Assembly (NCBI GenBank): GCA_024516155.1 | Contig: JAJJXM010000075.1 | Location: 186,001 to 250,000 of the forward strand | Direction of reading: 5' to 3' | DNA: 64,000 nucleotides | Origin: Pyronema omphalodes | Taxonomy: Eukaryota; Ascomycota; Pezizomycetes; Pezizales; Pyronemataceae | Shown here: positions 10,461-22,457 of the stretch, piece after piece | How the letters are laid out: every line of letters begins with the position of its first letter | Numbering within the stretch: the stretch's first letter is position 1 | Position numbers and translations under genes: made by a program | The notes under the pieces: model-generated | The model's input: only the letters and a program-made list of their open reading frames with translations | Databases searched by the model: none | Told to the model about the DNA's origin: nothing

Positions 10461-11383
10461 GACTCGTCTTCTTGTACCTCTTCGCTCAGCATTGCTTCGG
10501 CTGCACGGTAGGTTCTTCTTGGAGGATAAGGTTTTTTGTTCGGGCAGCGAGCGGAAAAATGTCCTGTCTTCCCACAGTTGAAACACTCATTGTTTCGTCT
10601 TCTCTTTTCTTCTTCCATGCGGTCCTTTCCTCTCGTTCTTCGGGTTGCATCTAATTCCATCGGTGTAGGGTCGGACATGTGGTTTTCATGCATTCGGGGG
10701 TGGCTGACATGGGTATCACGGAATTCTCGGTAGTACTGGTTGTCGTTTCGAGTTCGAAGGGTTCGGAAGTTGAACAATCTATTGTCGAGGGCAATGGATT
10801 TGTTTACGTAGTCCGTGATATTGCGTGGTCTGTCATCTAACAGGGCGAGTTGTCGTTGTACTTCCATGTTCAATCCGTCATGGAACTGATCAATGTACAT
10901 TGAGTCGTTATAATCCAAATCCGCCATTAGTCTTTGGAAATCGGCCCAATAGGCAGCAGCAGAGCGGTTTCCTTGCTTAATGTTTTTGAATTTTCGCCGT
11001 GCTACTTCCTTGCTGTCGGCTTCTCCGAAGGCTCTTCCAATAGCTGTTTTGAAATCTTTCCAGGTTTCATACTTACTTACGCCCTCCTCTTTCATTGATG
11101 GTTCGATCCATGCCCAGGCGTTTCCCCTACACCTGGCGCTGGCATAATTGACTTTTTTCGCATCCCTATCGAATTTGCTCGGTTCACAGTTGAACTTGAG
11201 CTCACATTGGATAAGGAACGCTCTTAACTTGGCTCTTTCGCCGTAATAGAGCTCGGGGTCTTCGATCTTAGGTTGACTGGACGGGGGAGGTTGATACAAC
11301 TGTTGCAAGAGGGTTTGCAGTTGATCGGTCGTCATCTGGACGGGGGGAAGGGAGGCTCCCGCAGTTCCGTGAGGGGTCGTCAT
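10436..11383 (-). CDS. Gypsy B1 Gag
   Basis: 315 codons from the first in-frame ATG (MTTPHGTAG). It has a retrotransposon-gag capsid region (WKDFKTAIGRAFGEAD, YWADFQRLMADLDYND) and one zinc knuckle CFNCGKTGHFSARC near residue 280. It ends SGKEDPQE at TAA 10436-10438. Gag packages the RNA. The start is the first ATG. Copy B2 has a further 65 open codons upstream without ATG, closed here by a TAG. Confidence 0.93.
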   Translation of the reverse strand: MTTPHGTAGASLPPVQMTTDQLQTLLQQLYQPPPSSQPKIEDPELYYGERAKLRAFLIQCELKFNCEPSKFDRDAKKVNYASARCRGNAWAWIEPSMKEEGVSKYETWKDFKTAIGRAFGEADSKEVARRKFKNIKQGNRSAAAYWADFQRLMADLDYNDSMYIDQFHDGLNMEVQRQLALLDDRPRNITDYVNKSIALDNRLFNFRTLRTRNDNQYYREFRDTHVSHPRMHENHMSDPTPMELDATRRTRGKDRMEEEKRRRNNECFNCGKTGHFSARCPNKKPYPPRRTYRAAEAMLSEEVQEDESGKEDPQE

Positions 11384-11579
11384 TCCGGAGTTATCTTCTT
11401 CGTTCGTTGTTGGGGACTAGGGTCTCGAAGGTTGTTCTGGCGTCACTGGGCTGGCTGGTCTGGCGTAATCGCTGATAGCTTCGCCGAGATCTCGTAACTG
11501 GAAGGGATCCAGGGTTTTTTCTTGTGCGGACGGTCGTTCTTTGGGTGTGTCGGGTACCTCGGGGGGAGACGCAATCAAA

Positions 11580-12592
11580 TGTTAGGTACGCCACGCAGAT
11601 ATCGATATCTGAGGGAGGCGACACACAAAGGTACGTCGATTCTTTCGTTGGTACCTATCAAGGTAGGCTGGCTGTCTTCTTGGTAGCGTGGCCGGTTGGG
11701 AGGGAGAAGTGATAGGTGATGATGGAAGGGGTTAGGGTTGGGGGCTCTGGGGTTTTTGCGTGATCTCGTTCAGCACACGGACAGACAATCTTTGAGTGGT
11801 CAAGGTAAGTTGGGGTGAAAGGTAATTGATTGCGTGAAGACTAAATACAGCGTTCCCCCCTTCTCCTTTTATATATCCATTAATCTCCTCCTTTTCCTCG
11901 TAACCCGAGGGGCTCATGCCCAGCAGTCCGACCCCCGGAGCTTCCCATAATTCCCGTAAGTCTTCACGCCCCTTTGTTTCCCATACTAACTAACTAATAA
12001 TAATTACAAACATATACCTGCTAAATAATCGCGTATCCTTTTTCTGGTTTCTTCCTATTTCTCCTCGCCTTCCGAAACGCGCGCCTCGCTTTCCTAATCC
12101 TACGCGAGCTCTCGCGCAGCTCCGTATTCGATCCACCTTCGCGCGTCACCTTCCCGTCGCTCCCTCCTCCGCTCCTTGCCGAAACTTCTTCCGTCTCTTG
12201 TTCCCAGCTCCACCGAGCTCCACCGAGCTCCACCGAGCTCCACCGAGCTCCACTGAGCTGTGTTACCTTCCTCGCCGTATCCTCCGGAGCTCCCCATAGC
12301 TCACCGAAGCTGTACCGAAGCTTCGCCGAGCTCCGTCCTGCTTCATCTCGCTTTCCTTCGTCCCACCTCGTTCCACCTCTTCCCCGACGACCTTCTTGTT
12401 CCTTTTTCCTCCTTGACCCCGCGACCTTCTTGTTCCTTTTTTCCTCCTTGTCCCCCGTGGTCTTCTTGTTCCTTTGTTATTCTCGTCGTCCCGTGGTAGC
12501 CAAGTACCACACCGTTACCGTGATTCCCAACGCCCATGTGATTGCTGACGCAACCATGGCTCCTATCAACATGTCATTGTTGATTCTTGACA
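11580..12592 (-). repeat. Gypsy B1 5' LTR with TATA box
   Basis: 1013 bp. It differs from the 3' LTR at only a few positions, mostly within the GAGCTC decamer array. TATATAAAAG on the minus strand at 11866-11875 is the likely promoter of the element. Confidence 0.9.
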
Positions 12593-12597
12593 CACCG

Positions 12598-12888
12598 AAT
12601 ACCTCGACAGATTTGAAACTGAATGGAATCGTCTCTACAACCTGACCACCGGCGCAAAACCCTCCGACAGTTATCGCAAAGCTTTCCGTTTGTTCCTGGA
12701 AGAAGACAAAGCCAAAAGGGATTTTCTCCTCGGTTTCCTTGTGAACCACCACAGCAATGTTGTGGACAATCTCACAACCAAAGATGACCTTTCCTACTCA
12801 GATGTAGTTCTCAAACTGCACTCCCTTTCCTCCATGGAAATTCAATCGGTTGCCCTGAAAACTTACCAGTCCAAGGGTCAAGGGAAAA
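12598..12888 (+). pseudogene. Copia gag, C-terminal part
   Basis: Continues Gag after B1 (EYLDRFETEWNRLYN, FLLGFLVNHHSNVVDNL, SYSDVVLKLHSLSSME). The reading switches by -1 at about GGGAAAAG (12882-12889), after which an atypical knuckle CTYCRKHHLG...HTWNEC appears in the protease frame. Here GGGAAAA is not in slippery phase, so I take the break as an indel and not as a programmed event. Confidence 0.75.
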
Positions 12889-14590
12889 GAAGATCGAAAA
12901 TTCTGGTGGTAATTCAACCAAGGAATGCACCTACTGCAGGAAACACCACCTCGGAAATCCAGTCGGTCATACCTGGAATGAATGTCGGAAGCTGAAAGCA
13001 AAGAATGAGGAAAAGAAGAAGGAAAAGAAAACTGAACAAGCCAACATTGCAAAAGAAGAAGTCTCTGCACATGCTCTAGCGACAACCAAAGTCAGTAACC
13101 CCTCCATCACCCATACCTGGATCTTCGACACCGGCGCAAGCTCACATATGACGTCCAATAAAGAATGCTTCGAATCACTCTCAGCGCATCGAGGAACTGT
13201 AAAGATTGGAAATTCCCAATGCCTACAAGTTGAAGGAAAAGGTACTGTTATTTTAAACAGTATACTTCCAAATGGCACAATCTCTCCAATACGCTTGAAT
13301 GAAGTGCTCTTTGTACCAGATTTGGACTGTTCATTGTTCTCTTGGCTCTCGGTTCGTGGGAAAGGTTACAACATGATTGATGATGGAAAAGGCATTGAAC
13401 TTCGGAGGAAACATGATGGATCACTCGTTCTGTGTGCCAATTTAGTTGGGATCTTATTTTATATTCCTGAATATATCGACTATGCTCACAAGACAACCTT
13501 CATGCACTGGCATTCCGCCTTTGGACATGTTGCACCCTCGGCTCTTCGACATTCAGAATATTACAAGGATGGACACCTAATTCCTACGGCTCCAAACAAT
13601 TTCCATCGTGAACCATGCATTCTTGCCAAATCAACACACTCAGCTCCCGCAGCAGTCATTCACCGAGCAACTAGAAAATTGGAATTAATTCACTCCGACC
13701 TTTCAGGAAGATTTCCGGTACCTTCCTATGCAGGAAATCAATATTACATGACTATTGTTGATGATTTCACTCGGGCCACCTGGGTATATTTCCTCAAACT
13801 CAAGTCAGAAGCTATTCCTATTCTTAAAAACTTTATTGTTATGTGTGAACGGCAATACAATTTAAAAGTTATGAGAATAAGAACAGATAATGGCGGGGAA
13901 TATGTCAACAAAGATCTCCAAAATTTCCTGAAGGAACTCGGAATAATTCATGAACCAACACCACCTTATTCTCATGAATCCAATGGAGTTGCTGAACGAC
14001 TCAATCGCACAATCATGAATATGGTCCGAGCAATGCTTGTTAATCTCGATAAAAGATTATGGCAAGAAGCTGTCCATACTGCAGTTTATTTCAAGAATAG
14101 ATTGCCTCACTCAGCGGTCAAGGATCAGACCCCCTATGAGGCATTTCGCGGTGAAAAACCCACGATCCATCACCTTCAGCCCTTCGGAAGAGAGTGCTAC
14201 ATCCATATACCAGTTGAGAAGCGAGCTCCTGGTAGTAAGCTGCTTCCACGTGCTGAAAAAGGTATCTTCGTTGGATATACCGACAGCATACACATTTACA
14301 AGGTGTTTGTTCCCTCTAGAAAACATCTTTTTACCTCCCGTGAGGTTATATTCCCTACCTCTAATTCAGAAGGGGATTTTTCGCCTACTTTGACCAACCA
14401 TCAGCAGCTCCAGCAATATATCCCGAAATCCACACCCCCTTCCTCTTTAAGTACTCCTCTATCCATACCACTGAACCCAGAAGGATTTCCCTCACGAAGA
14501 CACTGGCAACAATGGTGCTTTCGGAATCCGAAAGAAGCAACAGCATGGTTCAACATGGGTGTGCCAATGTTCATGCAGTATGGTATCCTG
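12889..14590 (+). pseudogene. Copia protease and integrase region
   Basis: Aspartic protease motif WIFDTGASSHMTS at about 13113-13152, a pre-integrase zinc region with the His pair MHWHSAFGH near 13502 (the usual following Cys pair is not clear: only EPCILAK is seen), then the integrase core: HSDLSGRFPVPS, RTDNGGEYVN, HESNGVAERLNRT. The frame is left near 14590, where the downstream RT frame (shifted by one) takes over. Confidence 0.85.
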
Positions 14591-16599
14591 GACTTAAGAA
14601 AGAGGATGGAGATGAATATTTACGGATACAAACTGGACGCAACTTTACTCCTCATCCTGAGCATAATTTCATTAATCCAATCGATGAAGAATCTACAACA
14701 TCATTACCATCTTCACCTGTAATTAAATCTGAACAGCCCGATGATGTGACGCCCAACAACTCACAGAGGTTTTCACCAATGGATCTTGATACACCATATG
14801 GCTCACAACTTGCACCCACGGATGTTCAACCTTCAACTTCTCCTCCACAAGCTCAACCTATCATTCAGCAGCCTGTTCAACAACAAACACGTTTTGGACG
14901 CATTATCAAACCCCCTATTCGTTATGGATTTGATCTACCTGCGCCACCAGGAAAATTCCCTGAACCGGCACCAATTCCAAATGATAACCATGGAGAAGAC
15001 GATGAAGATACTATCCTTGTGGCAACAGCTCTTACATCTGCCTCTGAAATCGAACATGAGTTCCCCAGAACTGTTAAGGAAGCCATGTCTCGCCATGATG
15101 CAGATAAATGGGTCGAAGCCATGGAAGATGAACTGGATTCCCTCAAAAGGAATGATACTTGGGAAGTTGTTGACAAACCTACCAACAGAAAGATAGTCAA
15201 TTGCATGTGGATTTTTCGAATAAAATACAACTCTGATGGAAGCCTTGATCGATACAAGGCAAGACTTGTTGCACGCGGTGACTCTCAAGTTGCTGGCACA
15301 GATTATGATGAGTTATTCGCCCCTGTTGTACGATTCGACTCCCTGCGACTCCTACTGGCAATTTCAGCATCTGAGAAATGGAGGCCTCGGCAACTGGATG
15401 TTAAAACAGCATTTCTCTATGGTCACCTCAAAGAAAAAATCTATATGCACCTTCCTGAGCGGCGGAAAATTGACGGAAAAGTATGCAAATTAAAACGGTG
15501 TCTCTACGGCCTGAAGCAATCTCCCAGGGAGTGGTATGCCAGGCTTACCAACTACCTCCTTCCCTACGGATTTGCTATCGCAAATTTCGACCCATGTGTT
15601 TTGATTCACAATAGTGGTAAACTCTTTATAGCCATCTATGTGGATGACATTACGATTTTTGGGGCTAGCAATGATCACACTGAAAGGATCATCTTAGCTT
15701 TGAAGACAGAATTCGAAGTTAAAGATCTGGGTGTCCTTCATTGGCTTCTAGGAATAAAAATTGAATTCACGGAACAGGCTATTACTCTTTCCCAGGAAAC
15801 CTACATCGACAAAGTCCTCGAACGCTTCGGTATGAAGGATTGTAACCCTGTCTCAACTCCTCTCGATCCAAATGTACAACTTCGAGCCGGACTACCTGAA
15901 GAACGGATAAACAACATCTCCCTCTACCAGCAAATAATCGGCTCTCTGATGTACGCAGTTACCGGGACAAGACCTGATATCGCCTATGCAGTTACACACC
16001 TCTCACAGTTCAATTCATGCCCAACCAAGGTACATCTGTCCGCCGCTAAAAGAGTCCTGAGATATCTCAAAGGAACAAGAAATCTTAAACTCACCTATCA
16101 ATATGGAAAATCCCTCTACCTCGAAGGATTTTGTGACGCATCTTATGGTAATTGCCTGGATACTCGAAGGAGCTTTTGGGGATACCTGTTTCAACTTGGA
16201 GAAGCAACCATAAGTTGGCGGTCTCGAAGACAACGCTCTGTTGCCACCTCAACAACCGAAGCTGAATATATGGCCCTCTCTATGACCTCGAAACACTATC
16301 TCTGGACAACTAGAGCTCTTGCTGAACTCCTGCATCACGATATCCCAGCTGCGATTCGTAGTGATAATTCAAGTGCTATTGACATTGCACAAAATCACAA
16401 ACTGAACGACCGGAGCAAACATGTGGATATGCATTACCATTCCATTCGAGAACTCATCGAAACCGGTCAAGTCAGAGTCATCCACATTGATGGTAGAAAC
16501 AATTTGGCAGATATATGTACCAAGGCAGTTACACAGGGAGTTAGCGAGCATCTCCGTTCTCGAATCTTTGGGACAGTGACAAGTGAGAGGGGGTGTTAA
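14590..16599 (+). pseudogene. Copia reverse transcriptase and RNase H
   Basis: RT with LDVKTAFLYGHL, LKRCLYGLKQSPREWY and catalytic YVDDITIFG. RNase H has EGFCDASYGN, STTEAEYMALS, RSDNSSAIDIA and KHVDMHYHSIREL. The catalytic residues look intact. The stop codon TAA (16597-16599) lies inside the 3' LTR: its first bases TGTTAA are read as Cys-stop. The region is detached from protease/integrase by a one-base frame change. Confidence 0.9.
16584..16593 (+). promoter_or_regulatory. Copia polypurine tract
   Basis: Purine run GAGAGGGGG directly upstream of the 3' LTR, the expected plus-strand primer site. Confidence 0.75.
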
Positions 16600-17145
16600 A
16601 ATTATGGTAGAAATGACTTTTGCTTCAAGTGTTGATTTTTGGTTTCACTATCACGGGCACTTGCCACTTGCATCTTCACGTCATGCTCTCACCATGTATT
16701 TTTCTTTATCTTATCTGATTTCTTTTTCGTTGCTTCTAGATGTTTCTTTCTTACTCGATGTATGTTAGTTTTCTGTTTGCTTCCACGGCATTCCATGCCT
16801 ATGACATCATCAGGTTCTAGAGGTTTCTACCCGCTTCCAGACATATCTAGTAACTTCGATGTAAAGACTCAGAGTCCGGCTTGTCGTCGACAACCTGAGT
16901 CAATCCAAACTATGTATGTAACTATTTTCAGACTTGGCAGGCAGAGGTCTCAGGTATTTATACCCGCTCCCTCTCCCTCCAACGAAAAACAACACAACAA
17001 TTCAATCTACAACAAAAACCTCCTCAATTCAAACATCTATAGTGATCTTAAAACCTACTCCTCTCGTCGTCAAAACCCTCTCCCTGCACAAATACCCTCA
17101 CAGGTATTGCTCCTCTGCTGTGCACAACCTATCACTCGTTCATTA
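16594..17145 (+). repeat. Copia 3' LTR
   Basis: 552 bp, apparently identical to 3959-4510, followed by the target duplication AAGGC. Confidence 0.92.
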
Positions 17146-17345
17146 AAGGCATCGACGAAAAATGGGATGCGGAGAATATCAACGGATGGGATGGGAATGT
17201 CGGCGTCTTCGTGGTGAGGGTGCGTAAGGCGGGGTTGACTGCCCTGCGCTGCGTCAAGCCAAAGAAACAGACCGTGATTGTCGACAAGCGCTCCGGAGAA
17301 GGTCCTCCCTGCTACTACTTTGGAGCAGACAGGATTGTTGATGAC
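17146..17345 (-). pseudogene. F-box/RCC1-repeat protein, middle segment (2 of 3)
   Basis: 200 bases of host coding sequence stranded between Copia and the LINE. On the minus strand it reads VINNPVCSKVVAGRTFSGAL, then a blade ending in LFLWLDAAQG and a tail PSVDILRIPFFVDA that joins FGDASHEDR across the Copia site. The frame is open through both junctions. The LINE target duplication follows at 17346-17359. Confidence 0.85.
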
Positions 17346-17359
17346 GCCCTTGGGGGTGA

Positions 17360-17379
17360 TTTATTTATTTATTTATTTG
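17360..17379 (-). repeat. LINE 1 3' tail of TTTA repeats
   Basis: Five TTTA units on the plus strand, i.e. a (TAAA)n tail on the element's sense strand, directly at the target duplication. Confidence 0.85.
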
Positions 17380-17859
17380 TCATACACGCTTGCAACGGTA
17401 AGGTTATGGCGGGTACTACTTTAAGGCACAATGCTGACCATCGGGAGTGACTCCGATGGCCACTGGGTACGCCACAGAGCGGTCTATCTAAGTTTCTGGC
17501 AGTAGTCGCCTCTGTCTTTCTGTCTGTGTCTGTCCATCTCGTTATTGTGTCCGTGAGCCCTGTTTGCTCTAGTGTCTTTCCTCCACCCTTCCCCAGTTTC
17601 TACCGCCTGAAACTCTGATAATAATAAGGGAAGTAAAGGGAAACAAAGGAAATGAGAAAGTACAGAAACACACCCATCCCCGGCTCCTTGACTTTCCCAT
17701 CTCTCCTCTCCCTTTTCGTCATTCTTGATACAAAGGAAAACATAATGTAAGAGAAAAGTTAGAACATGTAGCAAATCCTCCCTTCTTCGAATCCGTCTTT
17801 GTCCCGTCCTATTGACAGTTCGCTTCTGGTTTAATTACATTCTGGTGTTTTTTCTTCTT

Positions 17860-17894
<35 letters not shown>

Positions 17895-17901
17895 TTTTTT
17901 T
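17380..17901 (-). other. LINE 1 3' untranslated region
   Basis: No coding frame. An about 48-base, nearly pure T run on the plus strand (about 17857-17904) lies directly after the ORF2 stop, so the transcript has a long A tract there. The terminal part (CATACACGCTTG, GGTTATGGCGG) resembles the end of LINE 2. Confidence 0.75.
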
Positions 17902-20900
17902 TTACAGGTGTTCTTCATCGGGGTCAGTTAACGTACCCCAATCTGCCATTGTGAATCTGTGTTCGGGTGAGTGTCTCTCCGCTACAGGGGTACTTAACTG
18001 TGTGTGTGCCCATTCCGCAGTTGCGAGCTTCGTTTCAGAGATAATAGTGGTCAGGGCTTGAATTCCGTGTGGCGTGTGGAGGATCATCTTGAGTTGTAGT
18101 TGTCGGTGCCGTGGTAGTTTAAGTTGTCGGCGGAGGTTAATACGGTGGGAGGTAAATATGGGGCAGGCCAGGATCAGGTGGCGTGGGGTTTGAGGTGGGT
18201 GGAGGGGCCATGTGCATGAGCGGGAAGGGTATTGTTCGGAGGGGGGGTGTGCCAGGCTGTTGAGAAAGTAACCATGTCCTGTTCGGAGGCCAAGTATCGC
18301 CGTGGATATCTTTCGGGGCACTGATGTGTACGCTTCATCAAGCTTCCGCTTGAATGGTGCATCGTATGTCTTTGGGCGGGTGGAGGAGGTGTACCAGGTG
18401 ACCCAATCATGGATGTGAGCTTCATGGATGCAGCGTCGCAGCCATGACAAGGAGATTGTCGAGTTCGGTAGGGGGTTTCTTTCAGTTGCCAATTTTGCCA
18501 GGCGATCTGCTTCATCGTTGCCTGAAATGTCGGCGTGGCCTGGTACCCAGTGAAGGTGCACTGTGGAGTTGGTTCGTGTGAGGAGGGTTTGACAGGTGTG
18601 GTGGATGATGCCGGCAGTTTCCCGTCCTGGGCCTGGCGAGAGGTGAGAGGAGCCGATGATGGCTGCCTGGTTGTCGGTGAAGATGTGTATCTGGCGGTTG
18701 TGGAGGTTGAGGCGTCGAAGGTGTATGGCGCAGGAGAGTAGGCTTTCCGAGATGGCTTGAAGTTCCGCGTCAAAGACTTCGTTTGTGTTGGACATGGGGA
18801 AAAGGGCCTGTATTTGTTTGTCGAGGCCGTAGGGAATGGAAAAGCTGGCTCCGGTCTTGTCGTTGAGTTGGGAGCCATCCGTGTATACCACGATTTCGTT
18901 GGGTGTTGTTCTGAGGGAGTGTAGGAGTGCAAGGTGTTCAGTAGCTGCGTCCTCCTTCTCGCTCGTGGAGATGGTTGTTGTCAGAGGGGGTGGTTTCCAT
19001 ATTGAGGGGTCTGGTTGCGCCGTGTTCTCAACTGTGCTAGTGGGGGATAGCCATGGTCTCATCAGAGTGAGGATGCTTGTGAGACCGGACGGGGGGCGCG
19101 TGTGACCATGCCAGTCACAGTCATACTCGTTGGAGGACATAATGGCGTGTTCGAAGTGGCCTGGGGTTGGGTAGGAAGAGGGGCAGCGGGAAATGACGGG
19201 GTGGGTAGGGGGCAGGGAGAGGAGACCGAGGGCATATTTTCGTTTCTTGTTGTTGAGTCTGATCTTAACCGGTGGGAGGGCCGCTTCGTTGTGCAGGGCC
19301 GTAATTGGGGTTGATGTGAAGGCGTTGAGGATTTTGCGTAGGGCGGTGTTTTGTTGTCGTTGTAGCTTGGATTCCAGCGTTTTCTGATTTGATCACCATA
19401 TCTCTGAACCGAAGTCGGATCTGGGTTGGACACATGCACGGTAAAGTGTTCTTGTAGCGGAGGGGGACAGACCAGTTTGATATCGCACAAGGCTTCTTAG
19501 GGCGTTAAAGGACCTGGATGCGGCTGTCAGTCTAGTATTTACATGGTGAACAAAGGAAAGTTTTCTATCAAAGTGGATACCAATCCACCGGACCACATCT
19601 TTCTTTCCGCCTTTTGTGCCTGGTTGGACTATTGTGCCGTTGGGAAGTCTTACACATGTTTGAGGGGTGGTGTCGTCTTTTTGCGATCTGTGGAAGTGGA
19701 GGAGTTCTGACTTGGAGTCGTCGAATGCCACAGCGTTGTTGTTGGGCCATTCGAAAGCTGTTTCTGCGGCCTTCTCAAGGGCCCTTAAGTTAGATTCTCT
19801 GGATGTACCCTGTGTGACTAGAGCGACGTCGTCGATGTAGCTGGGTGTCCAGATGCTAGGGTAGATTGATGATAGATTGTCGAAGAGCGGTCGCAGGTAT
19901 AGGAGGAACAGGATTGGTGAGGCGGGTGATACCTGGGGCATACCGGTTCGGGTGGCTCGTTGTTCATCGGTATATCCGTCGAAGGACAGGGCTGTCGTTC
20001 TGTCCTGCAGGAAGGATGCGCACCATGATACTGTAGGCAGTGGGCATCCCAGAGATGTCATTGTAGCGAGGAGGCGTGTGGCGGATACATTGTCGAATGC
20101 ACCTCTGACATCGAGGAATAGGGCGGAGGTTATGAGTTTGTTTTTGTGGCCAACCTCAACATCGTGTGTCAGGGCCATTGCTGCATCGATGGCTGATCGC
20201 TTGGGTCGTCCTCCAATTTGATCTCTGTGGAGGATGTGGTGTGTTTCTGCTAGTTGTCCTAGACGGGTCGCCATTAGCTTTTCTAAAATCTTTCCCATGC
20301 AGTTTAGCAGCGCGATCGGGCGATAGGCCTTCACAGAGCTGTAGTCAGGTTTGTTTGGCTTTGGTATCACCACTGTAGTAGCCTGTCTCCAGCAGCGTGG
20401 TTGATATCCAACTCTGCCAAGGGTAGCGTATAGACGGTGGAAATCTTCCGGGATGGTAGTGTAGGCTTGTCGAAGGCACAGGAATGGGATGCCATCTGGG
20501 CCAGGGCCCTTCTTCGGTGCTGAGCTGAAGATGGCCGATTTGACTTCGGCTTCCGAGAACGTGTTCCATTTGATTGGGGGTTTGTTGTTGTGGTGGGGTT
20601 GAGGGGGGGCGTCTGGTGGGGGGGGGAAGAGCGCCTGAAAGGCTTGAACTTTGCCGGCAAAGTCTGTTCGGAGGGCATTGGGTTGTGTAGTTGTGTCTGT
20701 GATTGGCGGGGTGAGCTGGGCGCGGCGAGGGTTAGTGTAGCGGAAGGCAGCCCATATGTCAGCTCCTTTTGCTTGAGACAGGTACTCCTTCCATAGGCTG
20801 TCTTTTGCATCTCGAACGGCCCGGAAGTGGTGGTTACGTTTGCTTTTGAACTGGGCGTGGTCATCTGGGTGCCTTGTGCGCTTCCAGACCCCTTGAGCCT

Positions 20901-21894
20901 GGTTCATTTCTTTCCTGGTGGTTGTGAGATCGTTGGTCCACCAGCGTTTGGATCTGGGGGAATGTTCGATGGCTGGAGTAGATTGCTCGGCTGCTGTGGC
21001 TATTGTTTGTTGAAGGGAGGCGGCCCATTCGTCCAGGTTGATGGTAGTAGGATTACTTTGCAAGTGTGACCACCGGGGTCGGAGGGAAGATGCGAGTCGC
21101 GTGAGGATGGCAGCGAATTCATCCCAGTTGGTCTTTTTCCAGTTCAGTCGTGGTTTGGGGTTGGAAAGCTCAACATCTGGGTGTTGCGACTGTATTTGGA
21201 ACCGGATGACCTCATGGTCTGAACCTGTTGCCGCTTCCTCATCGACTGCCCAGTTCCGTACTTCGTTCGCCATTGAGGGTGTAGAGAGTGTCAGGTTCAG
21301 GACCGAGGATCCATGGCCATTGCGGTAGTGGTATGTTGGTGTGTCTGGTGTGTTAGCTAGGTGCCAGCCTGCTTCTTCAATCAGGTAAACCAGCTCGTCC
21401 GCGCGTGTCATCCTTGTGAGATGAGAGTTCCACAGTGCATGATGGGCATTCATGTCACCTGTCAGGACGCAGCGGTGGGGCAGAGTGAGTGGGGTAAATG
21501 AGCGTGGGAGGGTGTATTGTTTGGAATCTTGTTCCCATTCGTTGTAAATGTTAAGTAGGTAAAAAGTGGGGATGAGGGGGGTGTGTATTTCAAGGACCTG
21601 GAGATCCGGGTCCGCACAGATGTCAGGGCGTGGAGTAACATGTAAGTGAGGGTTTAGTTTCGAAATGTACGCCATCGTTCTGACAACTGTGCGGTTGTTC
21701 GCTGGGGGTATGAGGAGAAGGAAATCTGGGTGTGTTGTGGCATATGTGGGGTTTTTGATATCAGCTTCCTGTATCAGAATGATGTCTGCGGTCTTGCCGG
21801 CAGAGTTCAAAAGGGAGTTAAGGGCGATGGTGCTTCTATTAATGTTGTGGGATATTATTCGTAGGGTTGCCGCGGAAGAGTTGTAATTACTCAT
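17902..21894 (-). pseudogene. LINE 1 ORF2: endonuclease, reverse transcriptase, RNase H, one nonsense codon
   Basis: The ATG at 21894 overlaps the ORF1 stop by eight bases. The endonuclease region is LRIISHNINR, IILIQEADI, LTGDMNAHH and GSDHEVIRF. RT has YRPIALLNCMGKILEKL, FLDVRGAFDNV and catalytic YIDDVAL. The conserved PQGS motif reads PQVS here. After 833 codons a TGA follows EIW at 19393-19395, where the relative at 61278 has a second Trp, so this is TGG to TGA. The same frame continues for about 497 codons with a Gly/Asn-rich linker and RNase H: VYTDGSQ, FDAELQAI, FTDNQAA, HWVPGHADISGNDEADRLA. Confidence 0.9.
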
Positions 21895-22457
21895 CGGTGG
21901 TCATATTGGTGTCAGAGGGTAGGTCAGAGGGCTTGTGGGCGGTTCTTGTTCTTTGCCAGTCAGTTCTTATGACTTCCAGGCGGGAGGGGCATTTGGGGTG
22001 GAATGCAGGGTGAGCTGTGTTGTCTTGGTTTGAATCAGTGCAGTTTCTGCATTTGACATTGACATGGGGGCATAGCCGTCCAGTCTTGGTCGGACATTCA
22101 GCACATTGATGTAGGTCGGTGGAATGCGGCCCGGCACAAAGGGCACAGGTGGGGTGGGAAATAGAGGGGCAGACAGCGTGGTGGTGTCCGAAGGTAAGGC
22201 AGCGACGGCATTGGTCAGTGGGGCGGGCTGAGTGATATTCAGTGACCTTCCTCTGCTCATAGCGTACAATAACCTTGGTTCTCTTCAGCCTTTGTGCATC
22301 CTCATTGGTTTTAAGGGCGATCATAACGCTTGATGCAGCCTTGCCAATGCGCTTGTCAGGGTGGGTTATGTATCGGGGGGGTTGGGCGAGCTGGATGTCA
22401 TGGTTGCGCTCAATGTCAGATTGGAGAGCTTGCATACCATCAGGGGTGTCGGGGTAG
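21887..22457 (-). pseudogene. LINE 1 ORF1, C-terminal segment with CCHC knuckles
   Basis: RNA-binding, gag-like ORF1. The knuckles are CRRCLTFGHHHAVC, CALCAGPHSTDLHQC and CRNCTDSNQDNTAHPAFHPKC. It ends TDE at a TAA that overlaps ATGAGTAA, the ORF2 start. It is cut upstream by Gypsy A but in frame with 28889-29360 once A and one GGTAG are set aside. Confidence 0.88.

Larger units (their letters stand above)
5065..12592 (-). mobile_element. Gypsy B copy 1: apparently intact Ty3/Gypsy chromovirus
   Basis: 7.5 kb on the minus strand, inserted in Copia gag with target duplication CACCG (5060-5064 and 12593-12597). The LTRs are 1013 bp and nearly identical. The order is gag, pol reached by -1 frameshift, then a third ORF. 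All three frames are open, so this is the only element in the window with no visible inactivating lesion. The same family is present in opposite orientation at 36837-44363. Confidence 0.95.
3959..17145 (+). mobile_element. Ty1/Copia LTR retrotransposon, interrupted by Gypsy B1
   Basis: It is bounded by two 552-bp LTRs and a perfect 5-bp target duplication AAGGC (3954-3958 and 17146-17150). Without the B1 insertion it is about 5.65 kb. Domain order is gag, protease, integrase, reverse transcriptase, RNase H, which is diagnostic for Copia. The LTRs look identical by eye, so insertion is recent, yet the body has two frame breaks (near 12885 and near 14590) besides B1. It splits the host F-box/RCC1 gene, in the orientation opposite to that gene. 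Confidence 0.95.

Noticed and set aside
12882..12888. Programmed frameshift in Copia at GGGAAAA
   Set aside because: The heptamer is out of slippery phase with the gag frame (GGG AAA, not G GGA AAA), and Copia elements normally use one ORF. An indel is simpler.
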